Positions 16,729 through 25,788 of a stretch of DNA of 64,000 bases are shown here, piece after piece. The notes beneath the pieces are model-generated. The model did no database searches. It was not told where the DNA came from and saw only the letters and a program-made list of their open reading frames with translations. Numbering within the stretch: the first letter of the stretch is position 1; every line of letters begins with the position of its first letter. Both the position numbers and the translations under genes were made by a program. Origin of the DNA: Mycobacteroides salmoniphilum (GTDB lineage Bacteria; Actinomycetota; Actinomycetes; Mycobacteriales; Mycobacteriaceae); the NCBI RefSeq assembly GCF_004924335.1, contig NZ_CP024633.1, positions 496,001-560,000 of the forward strand, written 5' to 3'.

Positions 16729-17805
16729 CTAGATAATGGTGGCGTTCGCTGCCGTGAGGTGCGCGACGGCTTCGGTGACGATCGCGTCGATCAGCTCCTG
16801 GCAGCTCGGCAGGTCATCGAGGATGCCGGCGACCTGACCAGAGGCGAGAACACCGGCGCCGGCATTTCCTTCGACGAGGCCGGCTTTCAGCAGCATCGGG
16901 GTGTTCGCCGCCATGAGCACCTGTGACCAGGTGAGCTCCTTGCCGTGGCGCATCGCCAGGCCGTCCTTGACCATGGACCGCCAGGTCATGCCCGTCATCT
17001 TCTTGAACTTGGCCGCGTTCAGGATCGCGGCGCTAAAACCGCGCACCCGAGAACCGCTTTCGAGCTTCTCCACCAGCTCGGTACGCAACACCCGGTGCGG
17101 CATGCCGTCAACGCGAGTCGATACCACGGTCCCGCCGAGATCGGAGGCCAGGTAGCGCTGCTTGACGGCATCCGGCACGCTGCTATCGGAGGTCAGCAGG
17201 AATCGGGTGCCCATGGCGACACCGGCCGCGCCGTAGGACAGCGCTGCCGCGAGGCCACGCCCGTCGAAGAATCCGCCGGCGGCAATGACCGGCATTCCGG
17301 TGTCCTTGACCGCGTCGAGCACCGAGGGCAACAGCAGGGTTGTCGCGACCGGACCGGTGTGTCCACCGCCCTCGCCGCCCTGCACGATCACGGCGTCGGC
17401 GCCCCACGCCGCGACCTTCTTGGCATGCTTGGCCGCGCCGATGGATGGAACCACCACGACGCCATTGTCTTTCAGTTTCGCGATCAGATCCTGCTTGGGT
17501 GCCAGCGCAAACGAGGCGACCCTGACCTTCTCGCGGATCAGCAGATCGATGCGCTCCGTGGCGTCACCGGCGTCGGCGCGAATGTTCACACCGAACGGCC
17601 TATCGGTCAGCGACTTCGTCTTCGCGACCGCCGTGACCAGTTCCTCCAGTGTCATGGTCGCCGAGGCGAGAATGCCCAGACCGCCGGCGTTGGAGGTGGC
17701 GGCAACCAGGCGCGGCCCCGCCACCCAGCCCATGCCCGTCTGCACGACGGGATGGTCGATGCCGACCAGCTCGGTCAGCGGTGTCCTGAGGACCGGCGCG
17801 CTCAC
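16729..17805 (-). CDS. ipdC: Flavin-dependent ring C/D enzyme IpdC (NPD-type TIM barrel)
   Basis: A 358-aa 2-nitropropane-dioxygenase/enoyl-ACP-reductase II-type FMN protein. The N-terminus is VGIDHPVVQTGMGWVAGPRL; FMN-binding parts are VIVQGGEGGGHTGPVATTLL, IAAGGFFDGRGLAAAL and GVAMGTRFLLTSDS. GTG at 17805 overlaps the ipdB stop by 4 nt. Synteny with Rv3553 identifies it as IpdC, a flavoenzyme needed between ring D and ring C opening. The exact redox step cannot be read from sequence. Confidence 0.85.
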   Translation of the reverse strand: MSAPVLRTPLTELVGIDHPVVQTGMGWVAGPRLVAATSNAGGLGILASATMTLEELVTAVAKTKSLTDRPFGVNIRADAGDATERIDLLIREKVRVASFALAPKQDLIAKLKDNGVVVVPSIGAAKHAKKVAAWGADAVIVQGGEGGGHTGPVATTLLLPSVLDAVKDTGMPVIAAGGFFDGRGLAAALSYGAAGVAMGTRFLLTSDSSVPDAVKQRYLASDLGGTVVSTRVDGMPHRVLRTELVEKLESGSRVRGFSAAILNAAKFKKMTGMTWRSMVKDGLAMRHGKELTWSQVLMAANTPMLLKAGLVEGNAGAGVLASGQVAGILDDLPSCQELIDAIVTEAVAHLTAANATII

Positions 17806-18551
17806 GCCTTGACTTCCTTGTCCCGGAATGACTTCGGATCAATCACCTCGCGGATGATCCGCAACTCTTCCTCGGTGGGCAACCGGGTCTGGCCGGCGTC
17901 GGCCAGACCGTGCACCTCGAAGCTGGTGTTGGACGCGACGTCCTCGGCCGAGACCCCGGGGTGCAGGGTCAGTGCTTGCATCTCATGGTTGGGGCCGTTG
18001 AAGTCGAACACACCCAGGTTGGAGATCACCCGGAACACGTTGAGGTACTTGAAGGCGGGGTTCGCGGGGTCGGCCTTGTCATATCCGACGCCGGACACGA
18101 TGTCGACGGAGTTGCCGAAGACCCGCGTCGAGTGGTTACCCACCCAGTACGAGGTGGCGTGGTTGATGGTGTTTCCCGGAGCGCCGCGCACACCGAACAT
18201 CTGCCGGGTGGGTTGTTGCAGTGGCCCGAACGCAGAGAGGTTCTGATTGCCGTAGCGGTCAATCTGGTTGGCGCCCATGACAACATGCCGACGGCCGGAG
18301 GCCACCACATCGAACACCTTGCGGAAGGGCATCCATCCCTCGATCGGAGAGGTGCCGCCAATCGCCGGTGTCTCGGCCATCAGGACGGCCTCGCCGTCGG
18401 AGAGCACCAGATCGGGAGAGAAGGTCAGGCGGGCCAGCCGGGCGCCGACGGTGGACATCGTCGACATCGCGGAGGCCATGATCTCGCCTGCGTCCCTGAA
18501 CAACTCGGCGCATGCGACGGCGCATATCTCGGCGCGGGTTGCCTCACTCAT
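17802..18551 (-). CDS. ipdB: COCHEA-CoA hydrolase subunit IpdB
   Basis: A 249-aa class I CoA-transferase-fold beta subunit. Typical parts are LTFSPDLVLSDGEAVLMAET, RRHVVMGANQIDRYGNQN and the DVASNTSFEVHG end. With IpdA it forms the enzyme that hydrolytically opens ring C of COCHEA-CoA in M. tuberculosis. ATG at 18551 overlaps the ipdA stop (ATGA), as expected for equimolar subunits. Confidence 0.9.
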   Translation of the reverse strand: MSEATRAEICAVACAELFRDAGEIMASAMSTMSTVGARLARLTFSPDLVLSDGEAVLMAETPAIGGTSPIEGWMPFRKVFDVVASGRRHVVMGANQIDRYGNQNLSAFGPLQQPTRQMFGVRGAPGNTINHATSYWVGNHSTRVFGNSVDIVSGVGYDKADPANPAFKYLNVFRVISNLGVFDFNGPNHEMQALTLHPGVSAEDVASNTSFEVHGLADAGQTRLPTEEELRIIREVIDPKSFRDKEVKA

Positions 18552-19429
18552 GCCTGCTGCTCCTTAAAGCGCTTGACGGCTGCCTGGTAGTCCACTTCGG
18601 AACCGGACAGGTATGTGTCGACGAACTGCTGCCAGGTCTCCGGATCACCGGCCGCCTCGGCATAGTGGCGCTGGAACTTCTCGTCACGGCCGTAATCGGC
18701 GGCACCGATGGTGAAGTGCGCGCCACCGGGCGCCTCGACCACCTTGTCGACCATCATGCGATTCAGCAGAAGGGATTGCAGAGGAACGGCTTTCACCAGC
18801 TCCTCGGTGGAGACGATCTTCTCCACCGAAAGGTAGCGGCGCTCAGCGGCCAGGCAGTAGAGGTCGTCGAAGTACGGGTCGACGCCGGTGTAGGCGGCGT
18901 TTCCGGTGGCATCACCCAGGTTCAGGTGCACGAACGCGGCATCCAGGTTCAGCGCGGGCATCGCGACCAGGGTCTCCGCATGTCCCGACGAGTCCGCGTA
19001 CGGCGACGTGACGGTCTTGAGTTCGTCGCCCCAGAAGTTCATGACGTCGGATCCCAGCCCGGCCCGGATAGGCAGGAACGGCAGTCGGGCGGCGGCAGCC
19101 TCCAGACCGCATTTGATCATGCCCTCATCCATCTCGCGGGACTCGATCGCACCTGTGGTGCGCGCCTTGGCGAACCACGGATCATAGAACGGCGGTGAAT
19201 CCAGGGAGACGAAGCCGTAGTAGGCCTTCTTCACTTTGCCCGCAGAACACAGCAGGCCCAAGTCCGGTCCACCGTAGGTCACGACCGTCAAATCCTTGAT
19301 ATCCGAACGTAGAATCGCACGTACGAAGGCCATCGGCTTGCGGCGTGAACCCCAGCCACCGAGGCCGATGGTCATGCCGCTGCGCAGCTCGGCGACGACC
19401 TCCTCGAGTGAAGATCGTTTGTCGCTCAT
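18548..19429 (-). CDS. ipdA: COCHEA-CoA hydrolase subunit IpdA
   Basis: A 293-aa class I CoA-transferase-fold alpha subunit. It has the Gly-rich start TIGLGGWGSRRKPMAFVRAI and DLTVVTYGGPDLGLLCSAGK. It partners IpdB in ring C cleavage. The start at 19429 has a good GAGGAG site. It lies 32 nt after echA20 and is coupled to ipdB by a 4-nt overlap. Confidence 0.9.
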   Translation of the reverse strand: MSDKRSSLEEVVAELRSGMTIGLGGWGSRRKPMAFVRAILRSDIKDLTVVTYGGPDLGLLCSAGKVKKAYYGFVSLDSPPFYDPWFAKARTTGAIESREMDEGMIKCGLEAAAARLPFLPIRAGLGSDVMNFWGDELKTVTSPYADSSGHAETLVAMPALNLDAAFVHLNLGDATGNAAYTGVDPYFDDLYCLAAERRYLSVEKIVSTEELVKAVPLQSLLLNRMMVDKVVEAPGGAHFTIGAADYGRDEKFQRHYAEAAGDPETWQQFVDTYLSGSEVDYQAAVKRFKEQQA

Positions 19430-19461
19430 ATTTTCTCCTCTTCGCGCAAGCGGCTCATCGG

Positions 19462-20232
19462 CTACTGTCCCTTCGGCTTTCCGGTCTCGACGAATGCGTC
19501 ACGGTGCTCGTCGGCGACGCCCGCCAGATTGAGCTCGAATGTGAAGCCCTGTTCCATGCGGTAGCTCGACTCGACGTCCTGCGGGTCGATGAAGTTGATG
19601 GCTTCCTTGGCTGCCCGGATTACCCGGGTGTCCTTGGCGGCGATGTCGCGTGCCACGCGGAGCGCGGCTTCGTCGAGCTCCTCGCGCGGCACCACCTCGT
19701 GGATGGATCCATAGTGGTGCAACGTCTTTGCATCGATCTTGGCTGCCGTATAGAACATCCGGCGCATGACATGCTGGGGGACCAGTCGCTGCAGATGGGT
19801 AGCGGTGCCGAGCGCGCCGCGGTCCACCTCCGGCACGCTGAACACCGCATCGTCGGAGGCGACGATCACATCGGCGTTGCCCACCAAGCCAATTCCACCG
19901 CCGAGGCAGAAACCGTTGACGGCGGCGATGACGGGCACCTTGCAGCGATACACCGCGCTGAAGGCCTCGAAACAGCCGCGGTTGGTGTCGATCAGCGCGG
20001 TGTAGCCCTTACCCTCGGCTTGGGTGGCCTGCATCTCTTTGATGTCGGCGCCCGCGTTGAACCCGCGGCCCTCGGCCCGCAGGATCACCACATGGGTGGA
20101 CGGGTCATTGCCCGCAGCCAAGATGGCGTCGGCCAGTTCAAACCATCCGCGCGAGGGGATGGCATTGACCTTCGGGTAGTCGACGGTGACGGTGACGATG
20201 CCCGGTTCAACCGTCGCGGTGATGATGCCCAT
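19462..20232 (-). CDS. echA20: Enoyl-CoA hydratase-family ring D hydrolase EchA20
   Basis: A 256-aa crotonase-fold protein with the oxyanion-hole motifs GRGFNAGADIKEMQ and NGFCLGGGIGLVGNADVI. In M. tuberculosis EchA20 (Rv3550) opens ring D of the HIP-derived CoA ester. ATG at 20232 (MGIITATVEPG) is preferred to the in-frame 20280, because the longer form would be translated through the KstR2 operator. It heads the operon echA20-ipdA-ipdB-ipdC. Confidence 0.9.
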   Translation of the reverse strand: MGIITATVEPGIVTVTVDYPKVNAIPSRGWFELADAILAAGNDPSTHVVILRAEGRGFNAGADIKEMQATQAEGKGYTALIDTNRGCFEAFSAVYRCKVPVIAAVNGFCLGGGIGLVGNADVIVASDDAVFSVPEVDRGALGTATHLQRLVPQHVMRRMFYTAAKIDAKTLHHYGSIHEVVPREELDEAALRVARDIAAKDTRVIRAAKEAINFIDPQDVESSYRMEQGFTFELNLAGVADEHRDAFVETGKPKGQ

Positions 20233-20252
20233 GAGACTCCTCAAGGTACCGA

Positions 20253-20266
20253 AACAAGCACTTGCT
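20253..20266. promoter_or_regulatory. KstR2 operator, echA20/SDR intergenic
   Basis: AACAAGCACTTGCT matches AnCAAGnnCTTGnT fully. It lies 21 nt upstream of the echA20 start and 61 nt upstream of the divergent SDR start at 20327, so it can serve both directions. Confidence 0.88.
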
Positions 20267-20326
20267 TGGTACGCTACCATGGCTCGAAAGCGCAGGACAA
20301 ACAGCAGGAATACAACGAGGAGCCAC

Positions 20327-21109
20327 GTGCGAACCCCTTACGAACTCGGCCTCGAGGGCCGCGTCGTGCTGGTCACCGGAGGTGTCCGCGGCGTCGGTGC
20401 CGGGATCAGCCGGGTGTTCGACGAGCTCGGCGCGACGGTGATTACCTGCGCACGCCGCCCCGGTGAGACCCCCTACGAATTCCATTCCTGCGATGTCCGC
20501 GACGAAGAGTCGGTGGACGCGCTCATCAACTCCATCGTGTCCGGGCACGGTCGCCTGGATGCCGTGGTGAACAACGCCGGCGGAGCCCCCTTTGCACTGG
20601 CCGCCGACGCGAGCCACAACTTTCACCGCAAGATCATCGAGCTGAACTTGCTCGCCGCTCTGCTCGTCTCGCAGCGTGCCAATGCCGTGATGCAGCGGCA
20701 GGACGACGGCGGCACCATCGTCAACATCACCAGCGTGAGCGCGAGCCGGCCCTCGCCGGGCACTGCCGCGTACGGCGCGGCCAAGGCCGGACTGGAGAGT
20801 CTTACCCGGAGCCTGGCCGTGGAATGGGCACCCAAGGTGCGGGTAAACGCACTGGCCGCCGGAATGATCCGCACCGAGCTCTCAGAAATGCATTATGGCG
20901 ACGAAGACGGGATCGCCTCCGTCGGTGCGACGGTGCCGCTGGGTCGTCTTGCCAACCCCGATGAGATCGGTTGGACCGCAGCATTTCTTGCCTCACCCTT
21001 GTCGTCCTATGTGACCGGGTCGGTCCTTACGGTTCACGGCGGAGGAGAGCGCCCCGCGTTTCTCGACGCCGCAAATGTCAACAGCAATGAGAACGGCGAA
21101 AAGGAATAG
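20327..21109 (+). CDS. Short-chain dehydrogenase (Rv3549c-type)
   Basis: A 260-aa SDR with the cofactor site VLVTGGVRGVGAGISRVF, the NNAGG motif and the catalytic SVSASRPSPGTAAYGAAKAG. GTG at 20327 has GAGGAG 8-13 nt upstream; the open frame back to 20186 crosses the operator and the echA20 start. KstR2-controlled by position. The substrate is presumably a hydroxy/keto intermediate of ring C/D breakdown; the specific step is not known to me. Confidence 0.85.
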   Translation: MRTPYELGLEGRVVLVTGGVRGVGAGISRVFDELGATVITCARRPGETPYEFHSCDVRDEESVDALINSIVSGHGRLDAVVNNAGGAPFALAADASHNFHRKIIELNLLAALLVSQRANAVMQRQDDGGTIVNITSVSASRPSPGTAAYGAAKAGLESLTRSLAVEWAPKVRVNALAAGMIRTELSEMHYGDEDGIASVGATVPLGRLANPDEIGWTAAFLASPLSSYVTGSVLTVHGGGERPAFLDAANVNSNENGEKE

Positions 21110-21112
21110 AAC

Positions 21113-22024
21113 ATGCCAGGTTTGCTCGACGGTCGGGTCGTCATCATCACCGGCGCAGGCCGGGGTATTGGTCGTGCGCACGCGCTGGCGTTCGCCGCCG
21201 AGGGCGCACGCGTGGTTGTCAACGACATCGGTGTGGGCCTGGATGGATCGGCGGGCACCAGCCCGGCACAGGAAGTCGTCGAGGAGATCAAGGCCGCGGG
21301 TGGCGAGGCCGTCACCAATGGTGACGATGTCGCCGACTGGAACGGTGCCAAGAACCTGATCGACACCGCAGTCAATTCTTTTGGCCGCCTGGACGTTCTG
21401 GTCAACAACGCCGGGTTTCTGCGGGACCGGATGCTCGCCAACATGAGCGAGGAGGAGTGGGACGCGGTGATCCGCGTGCATCTCAAGGGGCACTTTGCGC
21501 CCTTGCGGCACGCTGCCGCGTATTGGCGCGATGAGTTCAAGGCCGGCAACACGGTGGACGCGCGCATCATCAACACCAGCTCCGCCGCCGGGCTGCAAGG
21601 CAGTGTCGGGCAAGGGAACTACGCAGCAGCCAAGGCCGGTATCGCCACCTTGACCCTGCAGGCTGCCGCCGAGATGGGCCGCTATGGCATCACCGTCAAC
21701 GCCATCGCTCCAGCCGCGCGTACCCGGATGACCGAGGCGGTCTTCGCCGAGACCATGGCCAAGCCCGAGGACGGCGCGTTCGACGCGATGGCGCCGGAGA
21801 ACGTCTCGCCGCTGGTGGTGTGGCTGGGCAGCCCGGAGTCTCGCGAGGTCACAGGGAAGGTGTTCGAGGTCGAAGCGGGCGTCATTCGCGTCGCCGAAGG
21901 CTGGGCGCACGGTCCGCAGGTGGATAAGGGAGCTCGTTGGGATCCAAGTGAATTGGGCCCAGTGGTCGCCGACCTGCTCGGCAAGGCGCGCACGCCGGTC
22001 CCGGTGTACGGCAGCCAGTCTTAA
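21113..22024 (+). CDS. Short-chain dehydrogenase (Rv3548c-type)
   Basis: A 303-aa SDR of the longer type related to the dehydrogenase domain of multifunctional beta-oxidation enzymes. Motifs are TGAGRGIGRAHALAFAAEGA, NDIGVGLDG, NNAGFLRDRMLANMSEEEWD and GNYAAAKAG. The N-terminal insert after the first Gly-rich loop is typical of (3R)-hydroxyacyl-CoA dehydrogenases, so a 3-hydroxyacyl-CoA substrate is a reasonable inference. It follows the preceding SDR by 3 nt, one KstR2-controlled transcript. Confidence 0.85.
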   Translation: MPGLLDGRVVIITGAGRGIGRAHALAFAAEGARVVVNDIGVGLDGSAGTSPAQEVVEEIKAAGGEAVTNGDDVADWNGAKNLIDTAVNSFGRLDVLVNNAGFLRDRMLANMSEEEWDAVIRVHLKGHFAPLRHAAAYWRDEFKAGNTVDARIINTSSAAGLQGSVGQGNYAAAKAGIATLTLQAAAEMGRYGITVNAIAPAARTRMTEAVFAETMAKPEDGAFDAMAPENVSPLVVWLGSPESREVTGKVFEVEAGVIRVAEGWAHGPQVDKGARWDPSELGPVVADLLGKARTPVPVYGSQS

Positions 22025-22084
22025 CTCCGCCGACGCGGCGTGTCGACATGGGGCCCTAGGGCTCCAGGTGGGATGTCGCGGTAC

Positions 22085-22588
22085 TTACGCCCGCTCCAGG
22101 ATGACGACCGGGATCTTGCGGGTCGTGTACGACTGGTACGTGTCGAAGTCCGCGTACAGCTCGACCAGCTTGGGCCAGTAGTACGCGCGTTCCTCATCGG
22201 TGGCGGTGTGCGCCGTCATCGCTCGGATATCGCCCTTTATCTGAACGGTGACTTCAGAATTCGCCTTCAGGTTGAGGTACCACGCCGGGTTGGCATCACG
22301 TCCGCCTTGCGATGCGACCAGGACAAACCTGTCTCCGTCGGCTAGATAGAGCAGCGCGCTCAGCCGCTTCTGGCCGGTCTTTCGACCGGTGGTGGTCAGC
22401 AGTAGCACCGGTATGCCCCACGGGAAAGCCGCACCCACACGCCACTTTCCGCCGAGGCGGCCGTCGGTGCGCTGGTACAGCCAGACGTTGACTGTGGTCA
22501 TCCACTTGATGAGCTTGCCGGCGAATTCGGAGTTCAACTGGGCGGGCGCGTTCGCGGATGAGCCGCTCGCGGGTAGACCATCAGACAT
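22085..22588 (-). CDS. F420-dependent Ddn-family nitroreductase homologue
   Basis: A 167-aa member of the deazaflavin-dependent nitroreductase/FDR-A split-barrel family. Strong matches to M. tuberculosis Ddn include VLLLTTTGRKTGQKRLSALL and NPAWYLNLKANSEVTVQIKG. Aligned to Ddn, Ser78 is kept (Ser93), and Tyr130 and Tyr136 are kept (Tyr145, Tyr151). However, Tyr65 is Leu80 and Tyr133 is Phe148. Ddn reduces quinones with F420H2 and activates pretomanid and delamanid; the changed tyrosines may affect this. Its place next to the steroid genes matches Rv3547. It is divergent from the 22606 gene with only 17 nt between starts. Confidence 0.85.
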   Translation of the reverse strand: MSDGLPASGSSANAPAQLNSEFAGKLIKWMTTVNVWLYQRTDGRLGGKWRVGAAFPWGIPVLLLTTTGRKTGQKRLSALLYLADGDRFVLVASQGGRDANPAWYLNLKANSEVTVQIKGDIRAMTAHTATDEERAYYWPKLVELYADFDTYQSYTTRKIPVVILERA

Positions 22589-22593
22589 GGCCC

Positions 22594-22599
22594 TATGCT
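22594..22599 (+). promoter_or_regulatory. Candidate -10 element for a leaderless mRNA of the 22606 gene
   Basis: TATGCT, then 6 nt, then GTG at 22606. Because the opposing ddn-like start is at 22588, this promoter overlaps the ddn-like gene's own leader region. Confidence 0.5.
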
Positions 22600-22605
22600 A
22601 CGAGG

Positions 22606-22992
22606 GTGTCAACACCTGAAGCCTCAGACGACGTGCGTATTGCCGCGGCGAATGCATACATCGAAGCCCTCGTCACACATCAGGCGGACGCGGTGCCATT
22701 CGCTCCGGAATGTGTGCGGATCGAGCAGGGTGTGAAGACCGGATTCTCCGGAGATCACTTGCGGCGCAGCCTGAACAACGGTCCGCAGTTCCGCTCGATC
22801 GAGGCCGCCTCCAACCGGCAGTTCCGTGTTGAGGGCGAGAATGTCGTCGCGAGTTTCATCATCGAAACCAAGGCCAAGGTGGCCGGGTGGCGTGTCGTCG
22901 CCAAAGTGGACGAGACATTCAAAATTCCGGCGGATGACCCGCGGATTCACCACATCCGGGCGATCTTCGTCCCGAAGCTGTCACGCGTCTAG
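22606..22992 (+). CDS. Small alpha+beta protein, function unknown (possibly NTF2-like)
   Basis: A 128-aa protein without signal or membrane segment. Helical N-terminus (IAAANAYIEALVTHQADAVPF), the phrase CVRIEQGVKTGFSG, then several amphipathic strands ending with HIRAIFVPK. The length and helix-then-strand layout resemble the cone-like NTF2/SnoaL fold, but I cannot confirm this. GTG at 22606 is chosen on the leaderless spacing; the open frame begins at 22558 inside the divergent gene. Its stop codon lies within a KstR operator that serves the next gene. Confidence 0.65.
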   Translation: MSTPEASDDVRIAAANAYIEALVTHQADAVPFAPECVRIEQGVKTGFSGDHLRRSLNNGPQFRSIEAASNRQFRVEGENVVASFIIETKAKVAGWRVVAKVDETFKIPADDPRIHHIRAIFVPKLSRV

Positions 22993-23003
22993 AACATGTT
23001 CTA
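22990..23003. promoter_or_regulatory. KstR operator upstream of the first CYP125-like gene
   Basis: TAGAACATGTTCTA is a perfect palindrome matching the known KstR pattern TnnAACnnGTTnnA. The symmetry extends to 18 bp (22988-23005). It overlaps the stop codon of the preceding gene and is 104 nt upstream of the P450 start. Confidence 0.88.
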
Positions 23004-23049
23004 GATCTGCGGTTTTTCTGCCGCGCACCCTTGTCCTGGGGTCGATTTC

Positions 23050-23070
23050 TGTGCTTCACTGCGACTAGAG
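23050..23070 (+). promoter_or_regulatory. Promoter block shared with cyp125 (copy A)
   Basis: A 21-nt stretch starting TGTGCTTCA and ending CTAGAG matches 25684-25704 in 18 of 21 positions. Each copy lies downstream of a KstR site and upstream of a CYP125-type gene, so it is probably the common core promoter. Confidence 0.5.
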
Positions 23071-23107
23071 CCAGTAGTGAAATGCATCACAGGCCGGGAG
23101 GTACAGC

Positions 23108-24364
23108 GTGGTACAGGCCCAACATCCCCAGTTGCCAGACGGTATCGACTTCACCGACCCCGAACTTTTCGTGCGCGGGATCCCCGAGCGCGAGCTCGCC
23201 GAGCTGCGCCGCGTAGCTCCCGTTTGGTGGAACCGAACACCGCATGGAGTCGCCGGGTTCGATGACGATGGCTTCTGGGTGGTGACAAAACATAAAGATG
23301 TTAAAGAGGTTTCGATACGCAGCGATGTGTTCTCGAGCGAGGCGAATACATCACTCCCACGCTATCCGGCCACCGCTGCGCGCGAGATGATCGAGGCCTC
23401 CTCGCATGTGGTCATGCTTTATATGGACCCGCCACGGCACACCCGGCTGAGGCAGATCATCAGTAAGGGCTTCACCCCTCGTGCGATCGGCAGACTGAGA
23501 GAAGAGCTGAACGATCGCGCCCAGGCGATCGCGAAGGCGGCGGCGCAGACACAGCATGGAGATTTCGTCGAACACGTGGCGTGCGAGCTGCCGCTGCAGG
23601 CCCTTGCGGGTCTGCTGGGCACGCCTCAGGAGGAGCGGGAAAAGCTCTTTCACTGGTCCAACATGCTCGTGGGGTCGGAAGAGTCCGAAGAGGATGCGCA
23701 GACTGCGCGTGTCGAACTGCTGACGTACGCCATGCAAATGGCGGCGAGCAAAATTGCCGAGCCGGGTGATGACATCTGCACGGCGCTGGTGAATGCCGAT
23801 GTGGACGGGCAGAAACTCTCCGAGGACGAGTTCGGGTTCTTTGTCATGATGCTGGCGGTGGCAGGCAATGAGACTACGCGCAACTCGATCACACACGGCA
23901 TGCGAGCGTTCACTCAATTCCCGGAGCAGTGGGAGCTGTACAAGAAGGAACGTCCCGAGACGGCCGCCGATGAAATCGTACGGTGGGCGACTCCGGTCAC
24001 GTCCTTTCAGCGGACAGCGTTGCAGGACACCGAACTTGGTGATGTACAGATCAAGAAGGGGCAGCGCGTGGTCATGATGTACCGCAGCGCCAACTTCGAT
24101 GAAGACGTCTTTCCGGATCCGTTCATCTTCGACATCATGCGAACCCCGAACCCGCACGTCGGCTTCGGCGGTACCGGCGAGCACTATTGTGTCGGTGCCA
24201 ATCTGGCGCGCATGACCATCAACCTCATGTTCAACGCCATCGCAGACTACCTGCCTGATCTCGCCTCTGCCGGGGAACCGGAGCGGCTGCGGTCGGGATG
24301 GCTCAACGGTGTCAAACACTGGGAGGTCGACTTCTGCCCGGCGGGATTCGGGCGGGCCAGCTGA
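23108..24364 (+). CDS. CYP125-like cytochrome P450 (divergent paralogue)
   Basis: A 418-aa soluble P450. The I-helix is MMLAVAGNETTRNSITHG, the K-helix ExxR lies in TAADEIVRWATPVTSF, and the haem loop is GFGGTGEHYCVGANLAR with the Cys thiolate. It closely resembles CYP125, which oxidises the sterol C26 methyl. The N-terminal half differs clearly from the second copy at 25789: it has ASSHVVMLYMDPPRH where that copy reads QRYVMLNMDAPHH, and it lacks the DPEFSHIDP stretch. The start GTG has GGGAGG 7-12 nt upstream. It probably widens substrate range or provides C26/C27 redundancy as CYP142 does elsewhere. Confidence 0.85.
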   Translation: MVQAQHPQLPDGIDFTDPELFVRGIPERELAELRRVAPVWWNRTPHGVAGFDDDGFWVVTKHKDVKEVSIRSDVFSSEANTSLPRYPATAAREMIEASSHVVMLYMDPPRHTRLRQIISKGFTPRAIGRLREELNDRAQAIAKAAAQTQHGDFVEHVACELPLQALAGLLGTPQEEREKLFHWSNMLVGSEESEEDAQTARVELLTYAMQMAASKIAEPGDDICTALVNADVDGQKLSEDEFGFFVMMLAVAGNETTRNSITHGMRAFTQFPEQWELYKKERPETAADEIVRWATPVTSFQRTALQDTELGDVQIKKGQRVVMMYRSANFDEDVFPDPFIFDIMRTPNPHVGFGGTGEHYCVGANLARMTINLMFNAIADYLPDLASAGEPERLRSGWLNGVKHWEVDFCPAGFGRAS

Positions 24365-24366
24365 CG

Positions 24367-24402
24367 AAAAAGCCCCCGACACGGTGGTGTCGGGGGCTTT
24401 CG
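24367..24402. terminator. Strong bidirectional terminator between the P450 and fadA5
   Basis: AAAGCCCCCGACAC (24369-24382), loop GGTG, then the exact complement (24387-24400): a 14-bp stem with A-tract on the left and T-tract on the right. It begins 5 nt after the P450 stop and ends 10 nt before the fadA5 stop. This is the clearest intrinsic terminator in the window. Confidence 0.92.
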
Positions 24403-24410
24403 CGAAGGTG

Positions 24411-25715
<1,305 letters not shown>

Positions 25716-25788
25716 TCACTCGGCCCTCACTAGATGCTCTAACAAGATCGTCCCAGAATGACGCCCCGAAAGGCCATAGGAGTTCAAC

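Noticed and set aside
22051..22065. GC palindrome GCCCTAGGGC between the SDR and ddn-like genes
   Set aside because: Only a 10-bp self-complementary site with no loop space or T-tract; not enough to call a terminator.
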